A DNA stretch of 22,033 nt from an uncultured Selenomonadales bacterium (GCA_937901445.1 CALDHY010000029.1:1-22033), one strand, 5' to 3'; positions 7,773 to 15,702 are shown, counted from the stretch's first letter. Numbers and translations are program-made. The notes: generated by a model not told the origin, from the sequence alone.

Positions 7773-8480
7773 ATGGAAAAAACAAAGGTACTTTATGAAG
7801 GCAAAGCTAAAATTGTTTACGAAACAGACGAGCCCGATAAGTTAATTGTTTACTTCAAAGACGACGCCACAGCCGGTAACGGCGAAAAGAAAGGCACTAT
7901 CGAAGGCAAAGGCGCAATTAACAACGAAATGAGCGCGTTTTTCTTCAAACACCTCAAAACTAACGGTATTGACAGTCATTTCATTGAAAAAATCAGCGAC
8001 CGTGAAATGGTTGTAAAAATGTTGCGTATGATTTCCCTTGAAGTTGTTGTTCGCAATGTTGCCGCCGGCAGTTTGGCAAAACGTCTCGGACTTCCCGAAG
8101 GTACACCGCTTAAAACCCCTGTACTTGAATACAACTATAAAAACGACGAACTCGGCGACCCGCTTTTAAACCGTTATCATATTATGGTTTTGGATATTGC
8201 CCGCGTTCATGAACTCGACGAAATTGAACACATTGCTTTTTGCGTCAACCAAATTTTAATTAATTTCCTGCGCTCCAAAAATATCAACCTGATTGACTTT
8301 AAACTGGAATTCGGACGCGACGAAAGAGATAAAATTGTTTTGGCTGACGAAATTTCGCCGGATAATTGCCGCTTCTGGGATATGACTACAAATGAAAAAC
8401 TCGACAAAGACCGCTTCCGCCACGATATGGGCGGCGTCGAAGAAGCCTATAGAGAAATGTTGACGCGCGTTACCGCGTAG
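7773..8480 (+). CDS. purC: SAICAR synthetase
   Basis: Phosphoribosylaminoimidazole-succinocarboxamide synthase, 235 residues, the usual short bacterial length. It joins CAIR and aspartate using ATP. Motifs seen are the N-terminal YEGKAKIVY, DDATAGNGEKKGTIEGKGAINN, the central VEVVVRN-like LEVVVRNVAAGSLAKRLG, FKLEFGRD, and the substrate loop DEISPDNCRFWD. ATG 7773 is set by AAAGGAG at 7758-7764; the frame is open upstream into the preceding gene but without a better start. It follows purE in the pathway (CAIR is the PurE product). Confidence 0.97.
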   Translation: MEKTKVLYEGKAKIVYETDEPDKLIVYFKDDATAGNGEKKGTIEGKGAINNEMSAFFFKHLKTNGIDSHFIEKISDREMVVKMLRMISLEVVVRNVAAGSLAKRLGLPEGTPLKTPVLEYNYKNDELGDPLLNRYHIMVLDIARVHELDEIEHIAFCVNQILINFLRSKNINLIDFKLEFGRDERDKIVLADEISPDNCRFWDMTTNEKLDKDRFRHDMGGVEEAYREMLTRVTA

Positions 8481-8499
8481 GAGTTAGGAGTTGTTTTTT

Positions 8500-8835
8500 A
8501 TGTTTAAAAAAATTTTGGCAGTTGCAATTCTCGGTTGCGCTTTAATGTTTACCGGCAAAGCGCAGGCTTATGATCATTACGTTGGATATTCAGAAGCAAC
8601 CGGCTGGGAATGCTACGTTATCACTGAAACAATCGAACGTGCAAACGATACAACTTACGTAACTTTAAAAATGGTTAAACCAAGCGGCAGTGTAAGTTAT
8701 CTCGGCTACAGATTTTGGTATGATTCTCAATCTGACGTTATGCGCTTTGCAAACGACGAAGGCTACAGCGGAATTGCCAATCGCTACGAAACGCCTATTG
8801 AATGGGAAATGGTTCAAGTTATTCGTAACTATTAA
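8500..8835 (+). CDS. Small secreted protein of unknown function
   Basis: A 111-residue protein with a clear Sec signal peptide (MFKKILAVAILGCALMFTGKAQA, cleavage after AQA near residue 23). The mature part is about 88 residues, rich in aromatic residues and alternating polar/hydrophobic positions (YDHYVGYSEATGWECYVITETI, YLGYRFWYDSQSDVMRFAND), suggesting a small beta-rich domain in the periplasm or at the surface. GGAG at 8487-8490 supports ATG 8500. I recall similar short proteins from Negativicutes, but no function. It lies 19 bases after purC and ends before a terminator. Confidence 0.8.
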   Translation: MFKKILAVAILGCALMFTGKAQAYDHYVGYSEATGWECYVITETIERANDTTYVTLKMVKPSGSVSYLGYRFWYDSQSDVMRFANDEGYSGIANRYETPIEWEMVQVIRNY

Positions 8836-8853
8836 TTAAAAATAAAAACTTTG

Positions 8854-8896
8854 AAGGGAGTACACTTTTTAAGCCGCTACTCCCTTAATTTTTTTT
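8854..8896 (+). terminator. Strong terminator between purC-orf and purM
   Basis: AAGGGAGTA (8854-8862) pairs perfectly with TACTCCCTT (8878-8886) around a 15-base loop and is followed by AATTTTTTTT (8887-8896). It lies directly before the purM ribosome-binding site, so it should reduce or split transcription of the purine cluster. Confidence 0.8.
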
Positions 8897-8910
8897 GAAA
8901 GGAAAATTCT

Positions 8911-9954
8911 ATGGAAAAAATGACATATAAAAATTCCGGCGTCGATATTGATGCGGGAAATGAATCTGTACAGCTGATAAAAAACGCCGTGCGCTCCACA
9001 TACCGCGCTGAAGTTTTGGGCGATTTGGGCGGATTCGGCGGGCTTTTCAAACTCAAAAATTATGACGAGCCAATTTTAGTTTCCGGTACTGACGGCGTCG
9101 GTACAAAATTAAAAATTGCGTTTATGCTTGATAAACACGACACAATCGGGCAAGACGCCGTTGCAATGTGCGTAAATGATATTTTGGTACAGGGCGCGGA
9201 GCCGTTGTTTTTCTTGGATTATTTGGCGGTAGGTAAATTGGAACCTGCGCGAGTGGCTGAAATAGTAGGCGGCGTGGCGCGGGCGTGCAAAGAATCGGGC
9301 TGCGCGTTAATTGGCGGCGAAACTGCCGAAATGAGCGGCTTTTATTCAACCGGCGAATATGACATTGCGGGATTTGCGGTCGGCGTTGTCGAAAAGAAAA
9401 ACTTAATCACGCCTGCGCGAGTCAAGGCGGGCGATATTTTAATTGGCTTGTCTTCAAGCGGCTTGCATTCCAACGGCTTCAGCCTGGTTAGAAAAATTGT
9501 ATTTGAACACAAAAAATTTAACGTTAATGATAAAATCCCTGAACTTGAAAAAACAATCGGCGAGGAACTTTTAACACCAACGCGCCTTTATCCTGCAACT
9601 TGTTTACCAATTATACAAAAATTCGGCGATAAACTTCACGGGATGGTACACATTACCGGCGGCGGCTTTTATGATAACATACCGCGCGCGCTTGCCGAAA
9701 ATTGCGGCGCAGAAATTGAAATTAATTGGAATGTACCGACAATTTTTAGACTTTTGCAAAGTTGGGGCAATGTCGATTGGCACGAAATGTTCAGAACTTT
9801 CAACTGCGGTATCGGTATGATTTTGATTGTCGATAAAGATTCTGTTGACGAAATTTCGGCGCACTTAAAAGATAACGGCGAAAATTTTTACAAAATTGGG
9901 CGCGTTGTCGAAGGCGCGGGCGTCAAGATTAGAGGCGATTTTTTCAATGATTAA
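8911..9954 (+). CDS. purM: AIR synthetase (phosphoribosylformylglycinamidine cyclo-ligase)
   Basis: A 347-residue PurM, closing the imidazole ring of FGAM to AIR with ATP. Motifs: YKNSGVDIDAGNE, GTDGVGTK (59-66), the FLDYLAVGK and GGETAEMSGFY region, SSGLHSNGFSLVRKI, and MVHITGGGFYDNIPRAL. Length is standard for the family. ATG 8911 is preceded by GAAAGGAAA. The start of purN lies inside its last codons, so the two are coupled. Upstream is the terminator at 8854-8896, and no clear separate promoter is seen between the two, so expression probably depends on read-through or on an unrecognised promoter. Confidence 0.97.
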   Translation: MEKMTYKNSGVDIDAGNESVQLIKNAVRSTYRAEVLGDLGGFGGLFKLKNYDEPILVSGTDGVGTKLKIAFMLDKHDTIGQDAVAMCVNDILVQGAEPLFFLDYLAVGKLEPARVAEIVGGVARACKESGCALIGGETAEMSGFYSTGEYDIAGFAVGVVEKKNLITPARVKAGDILIGLSSSGLHSNGFSLVRKIVFEHKKFNVNDKIPELEKTIGEELLTPTRLYPATCLPIIQKFGDKLHGMVHITGGGFYDNIPRALAENCGAEIEINWNVPTIFRLLQSWGNVDWHEMFRTFNCGIGMILIVDKDSVDEISAHLKDNGENFYKIGRVVEGAGVKIRGDFFND

Positions 9955-10549
9955 GTTAGCGGTTTTATGTTCGGGGCGCGGCACAGATTTACAATCGATA
10001 ATTGACGCAATTAAGGCGGGCACTTTGCAGGCTGAAATTTCAATCGTCATAACTGATAAACCGAATGTTAAGGCATTGGAACGCGCCGCTCTTGCCGGTA
10101 TAAAAAATATTTGCGTGGACAGAAAACTTTTCGCCACTCGCGCAGATTTTGAGGCTGAACTTTTAAAAAATCTTACAGAAATTGATTTAGTCGTTTTGGC
10201 GGGCTTTATGAGAATTTTAAGCCCTGAATTTGTAAAACATTTTACCGGCAGATTAATGAATATTCATCCTTCGTTGTTGCCGTCATTCAAGGGCGCGCAC
10301 GCGCACAGAGACGCGCTTGAATACGGCGTGAAAGTTTCCGGCTGTACGGTTCATTTTGTGGACGAAGGCACGGACTCCGGACCAATAATTTTGCAGGCGG
10401 CGGTTGAAGTTTTTGATAATGACACTGAAGAAACACTTTCTGCAAGGATTTTGGAGCAGGAACATATAATTTACCCAAAGGCAATTCAACTTTTCGTCGA
10501 AGGCAGATTAAAAATCGTCGGGCGGAATGTTAAAATTTTGGAGGGCTGA
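9947..10549 (+). CDS. purN: Phosphoribosylglycinamide formyltransferase
   Basis: A 200-residue GART that transfers formyl from 10-formyl-tetrahydrofolate to GAR. The catalytic triad is visible as N105 and H107 in NIHPSLLPSFKG and D143 in EGTDSGPII. The N-terminal SGRGTDLQSI binds the phosphate. ATG 9947 overlaps the purM stop by eight bases (a longer frame from 9896 exists but runs deep into purM). The end is normal in length and is followed within five bases by the next start. Confidence 0.96.
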   Translation: MIKLAVLCSGRGTDLQSIIDAIKAGTLQAEISIVITDKPNVKALERAALAGIKNICVDRKLFATRADFEAELLKNLTEIDLVVLAGFMRILSPEFVKHFTGRLMNIHPSLLPSFKGAHAHRDALEYGVKVSGCTVHFVDEGTDSGPIILQAAVEVFDNDTEETLSARILEQEHIIYPKAIQLFVEGRLKIVGRNVKILEG

Positions 10550-10553
10550 TAAC

Positions 10554-10799
10554 GTGGAAAAACCCGACGGCTTTAAGCCGCAAATTTCAGAATTGATAAA
10601 CTTGCTTGACCAACAAAAAACAATCGCTGAAAGTTTACTTGAAGGTTCAAAGGAATTTGACAAGCAAGGCAAAATTATAAAAGCGTGGCAGTTGTACCTT
10701 GACAAACTCAACGAACAAGACAAAATGCTTTTCGATTTGGCAAGGGATATGGAAGTTTCTTTTGAAGAGGATTTATATAAAAAAATTGTGAGGCAGTAA
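10554..10799 (+). CDS. Small helical protein of unknown function
   Basis: An 81-residue soluble protein starting at GTG 10554, with the ribosome-binding site GGAGG (10541-10545) within the end of purN. It is highly charged and predicted mostly alpha-helical ([25 protein letters not shown], then [27 protein letters not shown]). It has no Cys, no signal peptide and no membrane segment. I do not recognise it. Its tight spacing on both sides (4 bases after purN, 1 base before the acetyltransferase) makes it a real operon member rather than a chance frame. Confidence 0.7.
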   Translation: MEKPDGFKPQISELINLLDQQKTIAESLLEGSKEFDKQGKIIKAWQLYLDKLNEQDKMLFDLARDMEVSFEEDLYKKIVRQ

Positions 10800-10800
10800 A

Positions 10801-11373
10801 ATGACGGTTGAAGAAATTATCGCCGGTTTTTACGATACAGAAAATTATTTGTTTGACGACGCCGAAAAGCTGAAATTTTTCCGCGCAATTTGTCAAGAAA
10901 CTGTCAAAATTTGTATGGAAATTAATTCAGTCTACCATACGCCGGAGGAACTTGTTGAACTTATGAGCAAGTTGACGGGTAAAACTGTTGATTCAAGTTT
11001 CAGAATGTACCCGCCGTTTTATGCAGATTTCGGCAGAAATATTACTTTCGGCAAAAATGTTTTTGTCAACGGCGGCTGCAAGTTTCAAGATCAGGGCGGG
11101 ATTACCATTGGCGATAACTGCTTGATTGGGCATAACGCAGTTTTGGCGACGATTAATCATTCACTGAATCCGGCAGACAACAGAAAACTTTCTTACGCGC
11201 CAATAAAAATTTGTGATAATGTATGGCTCGGCGCAAATGTAACGGTGTTACAGGGCGTAACAATCGGCGAATGGGCAGTTGTTGCGGCGGGTGCGGTCGT
11301 TACAAAGGATGTTGAACCTTATACTATTGTCGGCGGTATTCCGGCAAAATTTATTAGAAAAGTTGAACGTTAA
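10801..11373 (+). CDS. Hexapeptide-repeat sugar O-acetyltransferase (maltose/galactoside type)
   Basis: A 190-residue acyltransferase of the left-handed beta-helix family. The N-terminal maltose-acetyltransferase-like helical part (about 1-60) is followed by hexapeptide repeats ([59 protein letters not shown]). The catalytic His is H120 in ATINHS. It would acetylate a sugar hydroxyl using acetyl-CoA in the cytoplasm. The exact substrate is unknown. ATG 10801 follows the previous stop after one base, so it is coupled to the gene before it. Its presence in a purine cluster has no clear biochemical reason. Confidence 0.88.
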   Translation: MTVEEIIAGFYDTENYLFDDAEKLKFFRAICQETVKICMEINSVYHTPEELVELMSKLTGKTVDSSFRMYPPFYADFGRNITFGKNVFVNGGCKFQDQGGITIGDNCLIGHNAVLATINHSLNPADNRKLSYAPIKICDNVWLGANVTVLQGVTIGEWAVVAAGAVVTKDVEPYTIVGGIPAKFIRKVER

Positions 11374-11395
11374 AAAAATTTTTAACCGAATTTGC

Positions 11396-11503
11396 CGCCC
11401 GCAACCGCGCAGACGCGCCTATTTCTTAGAGCGTACAGAAATGTAAAACGCGGACGTTTAATATAGTTTGAGCGTATAGAAACGCAAAGCGCATGTGCGG
11501 GCG
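11396..11503. repeat. Inverted-repeat-bounded element with an internal direct repeat
   Basis: In the 208-base gap before purH, CGCCCGCA (11396-11403) and TGCGGGCG (11496-11503) are perfect inverted 8-mers. Between them are two direct repeats starting GAGCGTA-AGAAA (about 11429-11452 and 11470-11493; GAGCGTACAGAAATG versus GAGCGTATAGAAACG). The composition is more GC-rich than its surroundings. It may be a small intergenic repeat or a structured leader RNA. No frame through it codes for a plausible protein. Confidence 0.5.
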
Positions 11504-11517
11504 AAAGATTTTCTTTG

Positions 11518-11543
11518 ATACTTTCTTTATAAAAAGAAAGTAT
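11518..11543 (+). terminator. AT-rich hairpin upstream of purH
   Basis: ATACTTTCTT (11518-11527) pairs perfectly with AAGAAAGTAT (11534-11543) around a 6-base loop. It is followed by ATTTAAAAAA and not by a T run, so it could be an mRNA structure or a weak bidirectional terminator. It ends 38 bases before the purH start. Confidence 0.4.
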
Positions 11544-11581
11544 ATTTAAAAAATATACAAAATTTGAAAGGAGTAAAAAAA

Positions 11582-12172
11582 ATGGAACTGAAAATTAAAC
11601 GCGCAATAATCAGCGTTTCAAACAAAATAGGCGCGGTTGACTTTGCAAAAAAATTAAGTAAGGCGGGCGTCGAGATTATTTCAACCGGCGGTACAATGAA
11701 GGCAATTCGTGCGGCTGGCGTCCCCGTTACTTATGTAAGCGACGTTACGGGTTTTCCGGAAATTATGAACGGGCGCGTAAAAACTTTAAATCCGAAAATT
11801 CACGGCGGGATTTTGGCAGTGCGTGATAATCCCGAACACGTTCAGCAAATGCAAGAAAACGGTATTCTGCCAATAGATTTGGTTGCAGTGAATTTGTACC
11901 CCTTCAAAAAAACTATTCAAAAACCGAACGCCACACTTGAAGAAGCCATTGAAAATATCGATATTGGCGGACCGGCAATGATACGCGCTGCCGCCAAAAA
12001 TTTTAAATTCGTTACGGTTGTTACCAATCCTGATTCTTATGACGAAATTGCAAAAATGATAACTGAAACCGGCGAAGTAAGCTACGAAACGCGCAAAAAA
12101 TTAGCGGCTGAAGCCTTTGCACATACCGCAGATTATGATACTATGATAGCAGATTATCTTTCGAGGAGTTGA
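11582..12172 (+). CDS. purH: IMP cyclohydrolase (PurH N-terminal domain only)
   Basis: A 196-residue stand-alone version of the IMP cyclohydrolase domain, which closes FAICAR to IMP, the last step of the pathway. Motifs of this MGS-like domain are present: ISVSNK, STGGT (34-38), [24 protein letters not shown] (with K67), NLYPF, and [15 protein letters not shown]. The usual bifunctional PurH is a little over 500 residues and carries the AICAR transformylase domain after this one. Here the gene stops cleanly at TGA 12170-12172 and the next frame is unrelated, so the transformylase must be encoded elsewhere. GAAAGGAG (11566-11573) supports ATG 11582. Confidence 0.93.
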   Translation: MELKIKRAIISVSNKIGAVDFAKKLSKAGVEIISTGGTMKAIRAAGVPVTYVSDVTGFPEIMNGRVKTLNPKIHGGILAVRDNPEHVQQMQENGILPIDLVAVNLYPFKKTIQKPNATLEEAIENIDIGGPAMIRAAAKNFKFVTVVTNPDSYDEIAKMITETGEVSYETRKKLAAEAFAHTADYDTMIADYLSRS

Positions 12173-12178
12173 AAACAA

Positions 12179-12709
12179 ATGAGTTCGCCTGTCAAAGTTT
12201 TTTTAGTATTACAGGGCGCAAATTACGAAATTGAAAAAGAGGGAGGCTTCATTTGGGCACCGCAAAAAGCAAAAAACGATAAGCCGCCAATGTTTTATTG
12301 GGAAACTTTAAAGCAGATTGACGCCGGCGATATTCTGATTCACTGCCTGCAGGGAAATGTTGTAGCCGTAAGCGAAGCAATGGCGCAACTTACTGAAGAA
12401 GGCTGGCAAGGACATTCAACCGCGCCGATGCCTGAAAATTTTACTGCCAATCGTCAAGAAGTGGACGGCTGGCTTGTCAAGTGCGAATACGTTGAATTGA
12501 AAGACTATTTGCCGCTGGGACTTTTACGCGACGTTATTCTTAAATACAAGCGCGATAAACACAGTGCCTTTGACAAAAACGGCGACCTTAACGCCGGTTA
12601 CTGTTACATTCTGGAGCCGGAAATTGCCGATTCAATAATTGAGGAAATGTTTCATCAACAACCAACTTTGCGGCAGTTGGATTATTTGACGGCTTTTTTG
12701 GATAGTTAA
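12179..12709 (+). CDS. Stand-alone EVE/PUA-like domain protein, copy 1
   Basis: A 176-residue soluble protein. The pattern Y-E-E-GG-IWAP (about 16-29), a conserved W41 (FYWETL), GD-I-IH (50-55) and AVSEA (63-67), then a later YVELKDYLPLGLL and SAFDKNGDLNAGYCYIL, resembles EVE/PUA-like domains. In other proteins these sit in front of HNH nucleases or McrB-type restriction enzymes and recognise modified bases. That assignment is from recall of the motif order and is tentative. No nuclease motif is present. GAGGAG at 12163-12168, within the end of purH, supports ATG 12179. The next gene is a clear paralogue. Both lie between purH and purD. Confidence 0.7.
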   Translation: MSSPVKVFLVLQGANYEIEKEGGFIWAPQKAKNDKPPMFYWETLKQIDAGDILIHCLQGNVVAVSEAMAQLTEEGWQGHSTAPMPENFTANRQEVDGWLVKCEYVELKDYLPLGLLRDVILKYKRDKHSAFDKNGDLNAGYCYILEPEIADSIIEEMFHQQPTLRQLDYLTAFLDS

Positions 12710-12727
12710 TTTTATGAAAGGCAAAAA

Positions 12728-13243
12728 ATGCAGTCCACTTTTTTTATAACTCAAGGCATAACCTACGAAATACAAAAAAACGGCGGTTATATTTGGTCTC
12801 CAAGTAAAATAAAAGCATCAGCAGTACAAAGATTTTATTATGACAATATTACACATTTTGAAATTGGCGATATTGTTTTTCACTATCTGAATAAAAATTT
12901 TGTAGCGATTAGCCAAGTGGAACCTATACTCAAGGGAAAAGCTTATATCAAAGCTACAATTCCGGAAGAACTTTCTGCTGAACAATGGTATTCTGAAGGT
13001 TATATTGCGAAATGTCATTACGTGGAATTTAAAAATCCTATACCGATTGCGCTTTTTCACTCAACAATAATGAAGTACAAGGCAAGTAAATTCAGTGCTT
13101 TCAACAAAAACGGCACGGTATGTCAAGGTTATCTTTACCATTTTGAAAAAGAAATCGCCGACGCCGTTATAAAAAAAGCTGTCGAAAATCAGCCGGAATT
13201 GTACAGAGTAGATTTTATTTTTAATTATTTAACAGGTGATTGA
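12728..13243 (+). CDS. Stand-alone EVE/PUA-like domain protein, copy 2
   Basis: A 171-residue paralogue of the preceding protein, aligning from end to end: ITYEIQKNGGYIWSP (11-25) with NYEIEKEGGFIWAP, IGDIVFHY (46-53) with AGDILIHC, FVAIS with VVAVS, CHYVEFKNPIPIALF with CEYVELKDYLPLGLL, and SAFNKNG with SAFDKNG. The aromatic at the W41 position of copy 1 is Tyr here (FYYDNI), so ligand binding may differ. AAAGG at 12717-12721 supports ATG 12728. It ends one base before the purD start. Function is inferred only from the domain resemblance. Confidence 0.7.
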   Translation: MQSTFFITQGITYEIQKNGGYIWSPSKIKASAVQRFYYDNITHFEIGDIVFHYLNKNFVAISQVEPILKGKAYIKATIPEELSAEQWYSEGYIAKCHYVEFKNPIPIALFHSTIMKYKASKFSAFNKNGTVCQGYLYHFEKEIADAVIKKAVENQPELYRVDFIFNYLTGD

Positions 13244-14515
13244 ATGAATGTTTTGCTTATTGGCAGCGGCGGCAGGGAACATGCGCTGGCGTGGAAAATT
13301 GCACAAAGTCCGTTGCTGAAAAATTTTTACGCAATACCCGGCAATCCCGGAATTTCTGAATACGCCGAATGTATCAAAGATATTTCGATTGACGATAACG
13401 CGGCGATTGTCAAATTTGCGCAGGAAAAAAATATAGATTTGGTTGTAGTTGGTCCGGAAGCTCCGCTTGTAAACGGCGTGGTTGACGCGCTGGAAGTTGC
13501 AGGAATTAAATCTTTCGGTTGCAAGAAAGACGCCGCGCAAATTGAAGGCTCCAAAATTTTCGCCAAAAACTTAATGAAAAAGTACAACATACCAACTGCA
13601 AAGTTTGAAGTCTTTGACAAACCCGACGCCGCAAAAAATTATATTCGCAGTGAAGGCGCGCCTATCGTCATTAAAGCTGACGGCTTGGCGGCAGGTAAGG
13701 GCGTTATCGTTGCGCAGGATTTAGACGAGGCTATAAACGCGGTTGAAGAAATGAAAAATTTTGGTGCGGCAGGCAGTAAAATTGTTGTCGAAGAATTTAT
13801 GGACGGCGAAGAGGCGTCAATTCTTGCTTTTACTGACGGCAAGGCGATTATTCCAATGACAGCGGCGCAGGATCATAAACGCTTGAATGACGGCGATAAA
13901 GGCGTAAATACCGGCGGAATGGGAGCGTACGCGCCCGCGCCCGTTGTAACGGATGAAGTTGCTAAACTTGCTGAAGAAAAAATTTTAAAACCGGTTATCG
14001 CCGCGTTGAATGCTGAAGGAATTGTTTACAAAGGCTGCCTTTACGCGGGATTGATGATTGTTGACGGCGCGCCAAAAGTTGTTGAGTTCAATGCACGTTT
14101 CGGCGACCCGGAAACTCAAGCAGTTTTGCCGCTCCTTGAAAGTGATTTGCTTGAAATTATGGAAGCCTGCGCGACGGGCAATTTGGCAGACAAAAAAATT
14201 TCTTGGAAAAATGAAACTGCTGTTTGCGTAGTTTTGGCAAGCGGCGGTTATCCCAAGTCTTACAAAAAAAATCTGCCAATAGACGGCTTAACAAAGGCAA
14301 AGAGTTTAGGCGCGTTGATTTTCCATGCGGGCACGGCTGAAGTTGACGGCAAAATTTTAACAAGCGGCGGGCGCGTTTTGGGCGTTACTGTTACAGCTGA
14401 AAATATTTCGGCGGCGATTGAAAAAGTTTACAAGTGCGTTGACGTTATCCATTTTGAAAATATGCACTACCGGAAAGATATTGCAGCAAAGGCGTTATTA
14501 GGGAATAGGGGCTAA
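13244..14515 (+). CDS. purD: Phosphoribosylamine-glycine ligase (GAR synthetase)
   Basis: A 423-residue PurD, an ATP-grasp enzyme joining phosphoribosylamine and glycine. It has the N-domain GSGGREHALAWK (7-18), GPEAPLVNG, the ATP-grasp lid IVIKADGLAAGKGV, VVEEFMDGEEASILAFTDG, QDHKRLNDGDKGVNTGGMGAYAPAP, and FNARFGDPETQAVLPLL with the metal-binding Glu and Asn region. Length is normal. ATG 13244 follows the TGA of the previous gene directly. The last residues (LGNRG) and the TAA stop are encoded by the G-rich heptamer array at 14501-14542, so the original 3' end was probably overwritten or extended there. Confidence 0.97.
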   Translation: MNVLLIGSGGREHALAWKIAQSPLLKNFYAIPGNPGISEYAECIKDISIDDNAAIVKFAQEKNIDLVVVGPEAPLVNGVVDALEVAGIKSFGCKKDAAQIEGSKIFAKNLMKKYNIPTAKFEVFDKPDAAKNYIRSEGAPIVIKADGLAAGKGVIVAQDLDEAINAVEEMKNFGAAGSKIVVEEFMDGEEASILAFTDGKAIIPMTAAQDHKRLNDGDKGVNTGGMGAYAPAPVVTDEVAKLAEEKILKPVIAALNAEGIVYKGCLYAGLMIVDGAPKVVEFNARFGDPETQAVLPLLESDLLEIMEACATGNLADKKISWKNETAVCVVLASGGYPKSYKKNLPIDGLTKAKSLGALIFHAGTAEVDGKILTSGGRVLGVTVTAENISAAIEKVYKCVDVIHFENMHYRKDIAAKALLGNRG

Positions 14516-14542
14516 GGATTAAGGACTAGGGACTAGGGATTT
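14501..14542 (+). repeat. G-rich heptamer array (six units) at the purD 3' end
   Basis: Six consecutive 7-base units fit the consensus RGGRYTA with small deviations (first unit GGGAATA, second GGGGCTA, last GGGATTT). The array covers the last codons and stop of purD and runs into the gap before glf. An array with the same second, third and last units is at 19451-19485. The four GGG runs on the + strand could form a G-quadruplex. Confidence 0.75.
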
Positions 14543-14565
14543 TAAAACTTGCAGGAGTTATAAAA

Positions 14566-15702
14566 ATGTTTGATGTTATGATTGTAGGCGCGGGAATTTC
14601 CGGCGCGGTATTGGCTGAACGTTTCGCACAAGATAAAAAAGTTTTGCTGATTGAACGGCGGCAACATATCGGCGGCAACTGCTACGATAAAATTGACAGC
14701 AACGGAATTTTAATTCACAAGTACGGACCGCATTTATTCCATACGGACGACGCGGAAATTTGGCAGTATCTTTCAAAATTCACTGAATGGCAAATTTACC
14801 AACATAAAGTTTTGGCGATGATTGACGGGCAACCCGTACCAATTCCATTTAATTTGAATACGCTGTATAAAGTTTTTCCGCAAAATTTGGCGGCGCGCCT
14901 TGAAATTTCCTTGCTGAATAATTTTGAATACGGCAAAAAAATTCCAATCCTTGAATTGAAAAATGCCAATGACGCAGATTTACAATTTTTGGCTGATTTT
15001 GTCTACGAAAAAATTTTCTTGCACTATACCGAAAAGCAATGGAACTTGACGCCGGATAAAATTGACGGCGCGGTAACTGCCCGCGTTCCAATTTCAATCA
15101 GCCGTGATGACAGATATTTTTCTGACAGATTTCAAGCCGTGCCGAAAAACGGTTATACTGCGATGATTCAGAAAATGTTGACGCACAAAAATATTAAGCT
15201 GATGTTAAACACGAATTTTAGCGAAGTTGCAACTCTGCGCGACGGCAAAATTTATCTTTTTGACAGCGAATTTAACGGCAAAATTTTTTATACCGGTATG
15301 CTTGACGAACTTTTCAATTATAAATTCGGCGCGTTGGAATATCGCAGCGTCAATATGAAATTTGAAATGCTTGACGTTGAAAATTTTCAAACGGCGGCTA
15401 CTGTCAACTATCCTAATAACTATGAATTTACGCGCATTACCGAATTTAAGCACATTCACCCCGCTAAATCTGCGCGAACGACGATTTTAAAAGAATACCC
15501 GCAAAATTATTACGTTGGAAAAAATGAGCCGTATTATCCCGTTTTCACTGACGCGGCAAAAACTGCGTACACAAAATATCTTGATGAACTGAAAAATTGC
15601 CCGCAAATTAAGGCGGTCGGCAGGCTTGCCGAATATCGCTACTTTGATATGGACGACGCGGTTAAACGTGCGCTTGAAATTCATGCGGAGTTTAAAAATT
15701 GA
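14566..15702 (+). CDS. glf: UDP-galactopyranose mutase
   Basis: A 378-residue flavoenzyme that interconverts UDP-galactopyranose and UDP-galactofuranose, supplying Galf for surface polysaccharide. It has the FAD-binding GAGISG (8-13), LIERRQHIGGNCYD (28-41), the signature HKYGPHLFHTDD, the YTEKQWNL region and VNYPNNYEFTRITEFKH. Length is typical. AGGAG and a 9-base spacing support ATG 14566. It is the first gene of the polysaccharide block. Its stop overlaps the TTG start of the glycosyltransferase by four bases, so the two are coupled. Confidence 0.96.
   Translation: MFDVMIVGAGISGAVLAERFAQDKKVLLIERRQHIGGNCYDKIDSNGILIHKYGPHLFHTDDAEIWQYLSKFTEWQIYQHKVLAMIDGQPVPIPFNLNTLYKVFPQNLAARLEISLLNNFEYGKKIPILELKNANDADLQFLADFVYEKIFLHYTEKQWNLTPDKIDGAVTARVPISISRDDRYFSDRFQAVPKNGYTAMIQKMLTHKNIKLMLNTNFSEVATLRDGKIYLFDSEFNGKIFYTGMLDELFNYKFGALEYRSVNMKFEMLDVENFQTAATVNYPNNYEFTRITEFKHIHPAKSARTTILKEYPQNYYVGKNEPYYPVFTDAAKTAYTKYLDELKNCPQIKAVGRLAEYRYFDMDDAVKRALEIHAEFKN

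Noticed and set aside
9896..9946. Upstream extension of purN starting within purM
   Set aside because: The added residues are not part of the family; MIKLAVLCSGRGT is the normal start and ATG 9947 overlaps the purM stop in the usual coupled way.
12179..13243. Remnants of the missing PurH transformylase domain
   Set aside because: Neither protein has AICAR transformylase motifs; both align with each other and with a different domain type.
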